NCBI RefSeq assembly: GCF_001570365.1
Contig: NZ_BBYK01000046.1
Coordinates: 124,001 to 188,000 of the forward strand
Reading direction: 5' to 3'
DNA: 64,000 bases
DNA from: Microtetraspora fusca
GTDB lineage: Bacteria; Actinomycetota; Actinomycetes; Streptosporangiales; Streptosporangiaceae
Part shown: positions 63,701-64,000 of the stretch, one piece after another
Numbering within the stretch: the stretch's first letter is position 1
Layout: the number at the start of each line of letters is the position of its first letter
The notes under the pieces: generated by a model
What the model was told of the DNA's origin: nothing
Databases searched by the model: none
What the model saw: only the letters and a program-made list of their open reading frames with translations
Translations under genes and position numbers: made by a program

Positions 63701-64000
63701 GTGAAGCGCGTCATTGTCGTCGCCGCGGCCGCGGCACTCGCCGCGGCCGCTCTGGCGTCGCCGGCACAGGCGGTGCGCACCACGGCCGAGCCGGCCGGGC
63801 AGACCGAGTACGTCGTCCTCTACAAGGAAGGCACGAACGCGGCCGACGCCCAGAAGGCGATCGAGGCCGCCGGCGGCTCCATCGTGAAGGTCAACGAGGC
63901 GGTGGGCGTGGCGACGGTCACCACGACCAACAACGGATTCGTCGCCGCGATCAGGGGCAGTTCCGCGATCGAAGGGGTGGCGCGCAACCGCGCCATCGGC
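63701..64000 (+). CDS. Secreted S8 family peptidase, 5' part only (runs off window)
   Basis: The first 100 codons of a secreted protein. GTG 63701 has AGGAGGTGG four bases upstream. A signal peptide (KRVIVVAAAAALAAAALASPAQA) is followed by an inhibitor-I9-like propeptide start (TEYVVLYKEGTNAADAQKAIEAAGG), a pattern of subtilase prodomains. No catalytic residues are reached. It would be a second S8 protease, 60 kb from the first. Peptidase assignment is inferred from the propeptide. Confidence 0.75.
   Translation, partial: MKRVIVVAAAAALAAAALASPAQAVRTTAEPAGQTEYVVLYKEGTNAADAQKAIEAAGGSIVKVNEAVGVATVTTTNNGFVAAIRGSSAIEGVARNRAIG

Overview
The window reads as chromosomal DNA of a high-GC actinomycete, most likely a member of the Streptosporangiaceae or a close relative. 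The basis is very strong GC bias at third codon positions, many GTG starts, several leaderless genes with a TANNNT box 6-8 nt before the start codon, large secreted subtilases, a CebR-type operator, and a clpS-DUF2017-mec-cysO-cysM...murI-MBL-rph-rdgB gene order that matches mycobacterial chromosomes. I see no rRNA, CRISPR array, prophage, transposase or integrase.

Layout. 1-5.7 kb: a large secreted S8 protease, divergent from a TrmB/LuxR-type regulator, then a divergent TetR/GNAT pair sharing an operator. 5.8-7.2 kb: an AraC regulator and a glyoxalase-fold protein, with a fossil AraC 3' end upstream. 7.3-10.4 kb: a tandem glycine riboswitch in front of gcvT-gcvH-sdaA, a glycine-to-serine-to-pyruvate disposal unit. 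10.4-16.3 kb: a hexuronate/mannonate module (fructuronate reductase-like enzyme, ManD, MHS transporter, and a divergent GntR regulator with a KDG kinase), followed by three ~110-120 bp direct repeats. 16.7-21.5 kb: a GT-C-like membrane protein, an AmaP/DUF6286 pair, a DSD1-like PLP enzyme, DUF3618 and a Bcp peroxiredoxin. 21.7-28.1 kb: a secreted PHB-depolymerase-family esterase and a complete liv-type ABC importer. 28.2-28.9 kb: a compact unit of a 60-bp near-perfect palindrome, an HNH endonuclease gene and a tRNA gene whose 5' end overlaps the HNH stop codon, closed by a terminator.

29.1-35.5 kb: a proline-rich membrane protein, a NarL-type two-component system and a MacB/FtsX-type ABC exporter. 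35.5-38.4 kb: a Tox-PL glutamine deamidase-like toxin gene translationally coupled to a YrhB/Imm35-like gene, and a membrane-anchored molybdopterin oxidoreductase. 38.4-47.1 kb: the long minus-strand housekeeping cluster (clpS, DUF2017, Mec+ JAMM protease, CysO, CysM, then murI, MBL hydrolase, rph, rdgB), interrupted by a thioesterase gene and an opposite-strand DUF3352 gene. A leaderless small ORF precedes cysO. 47.1-49.1 kb: NAD salvage genes pncB and pncA, both apparently leaderless. 49.3-56.7 kb: a membrane protein behind an 11-bp-period repeat, a DEAD-type helicase, a membrane-anchored hypothetical protein, a secreted M43 zinc protease, DUF3039, and an EmrB-type exporter with a divergent TetR. 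56.8-64 kb: a CebR-box mannanase, AlgH, an ACT-domain malic enzyme, a thioredoxin/TPR co-chaperone, an IcmA-type acyl-CoA mutase large subunit, and the start of a second S8 protease cut by the window edge.

Most promising for novelty: the HNH/tRNA overlap with an odd class I tRNA carrying a UAG anticodon, the compact Tox-PL/immunity pair, and the sulfur-carrier locus, where CysO carries two residues beyond its diglycine and is preceded by a leaderless peptide gene.
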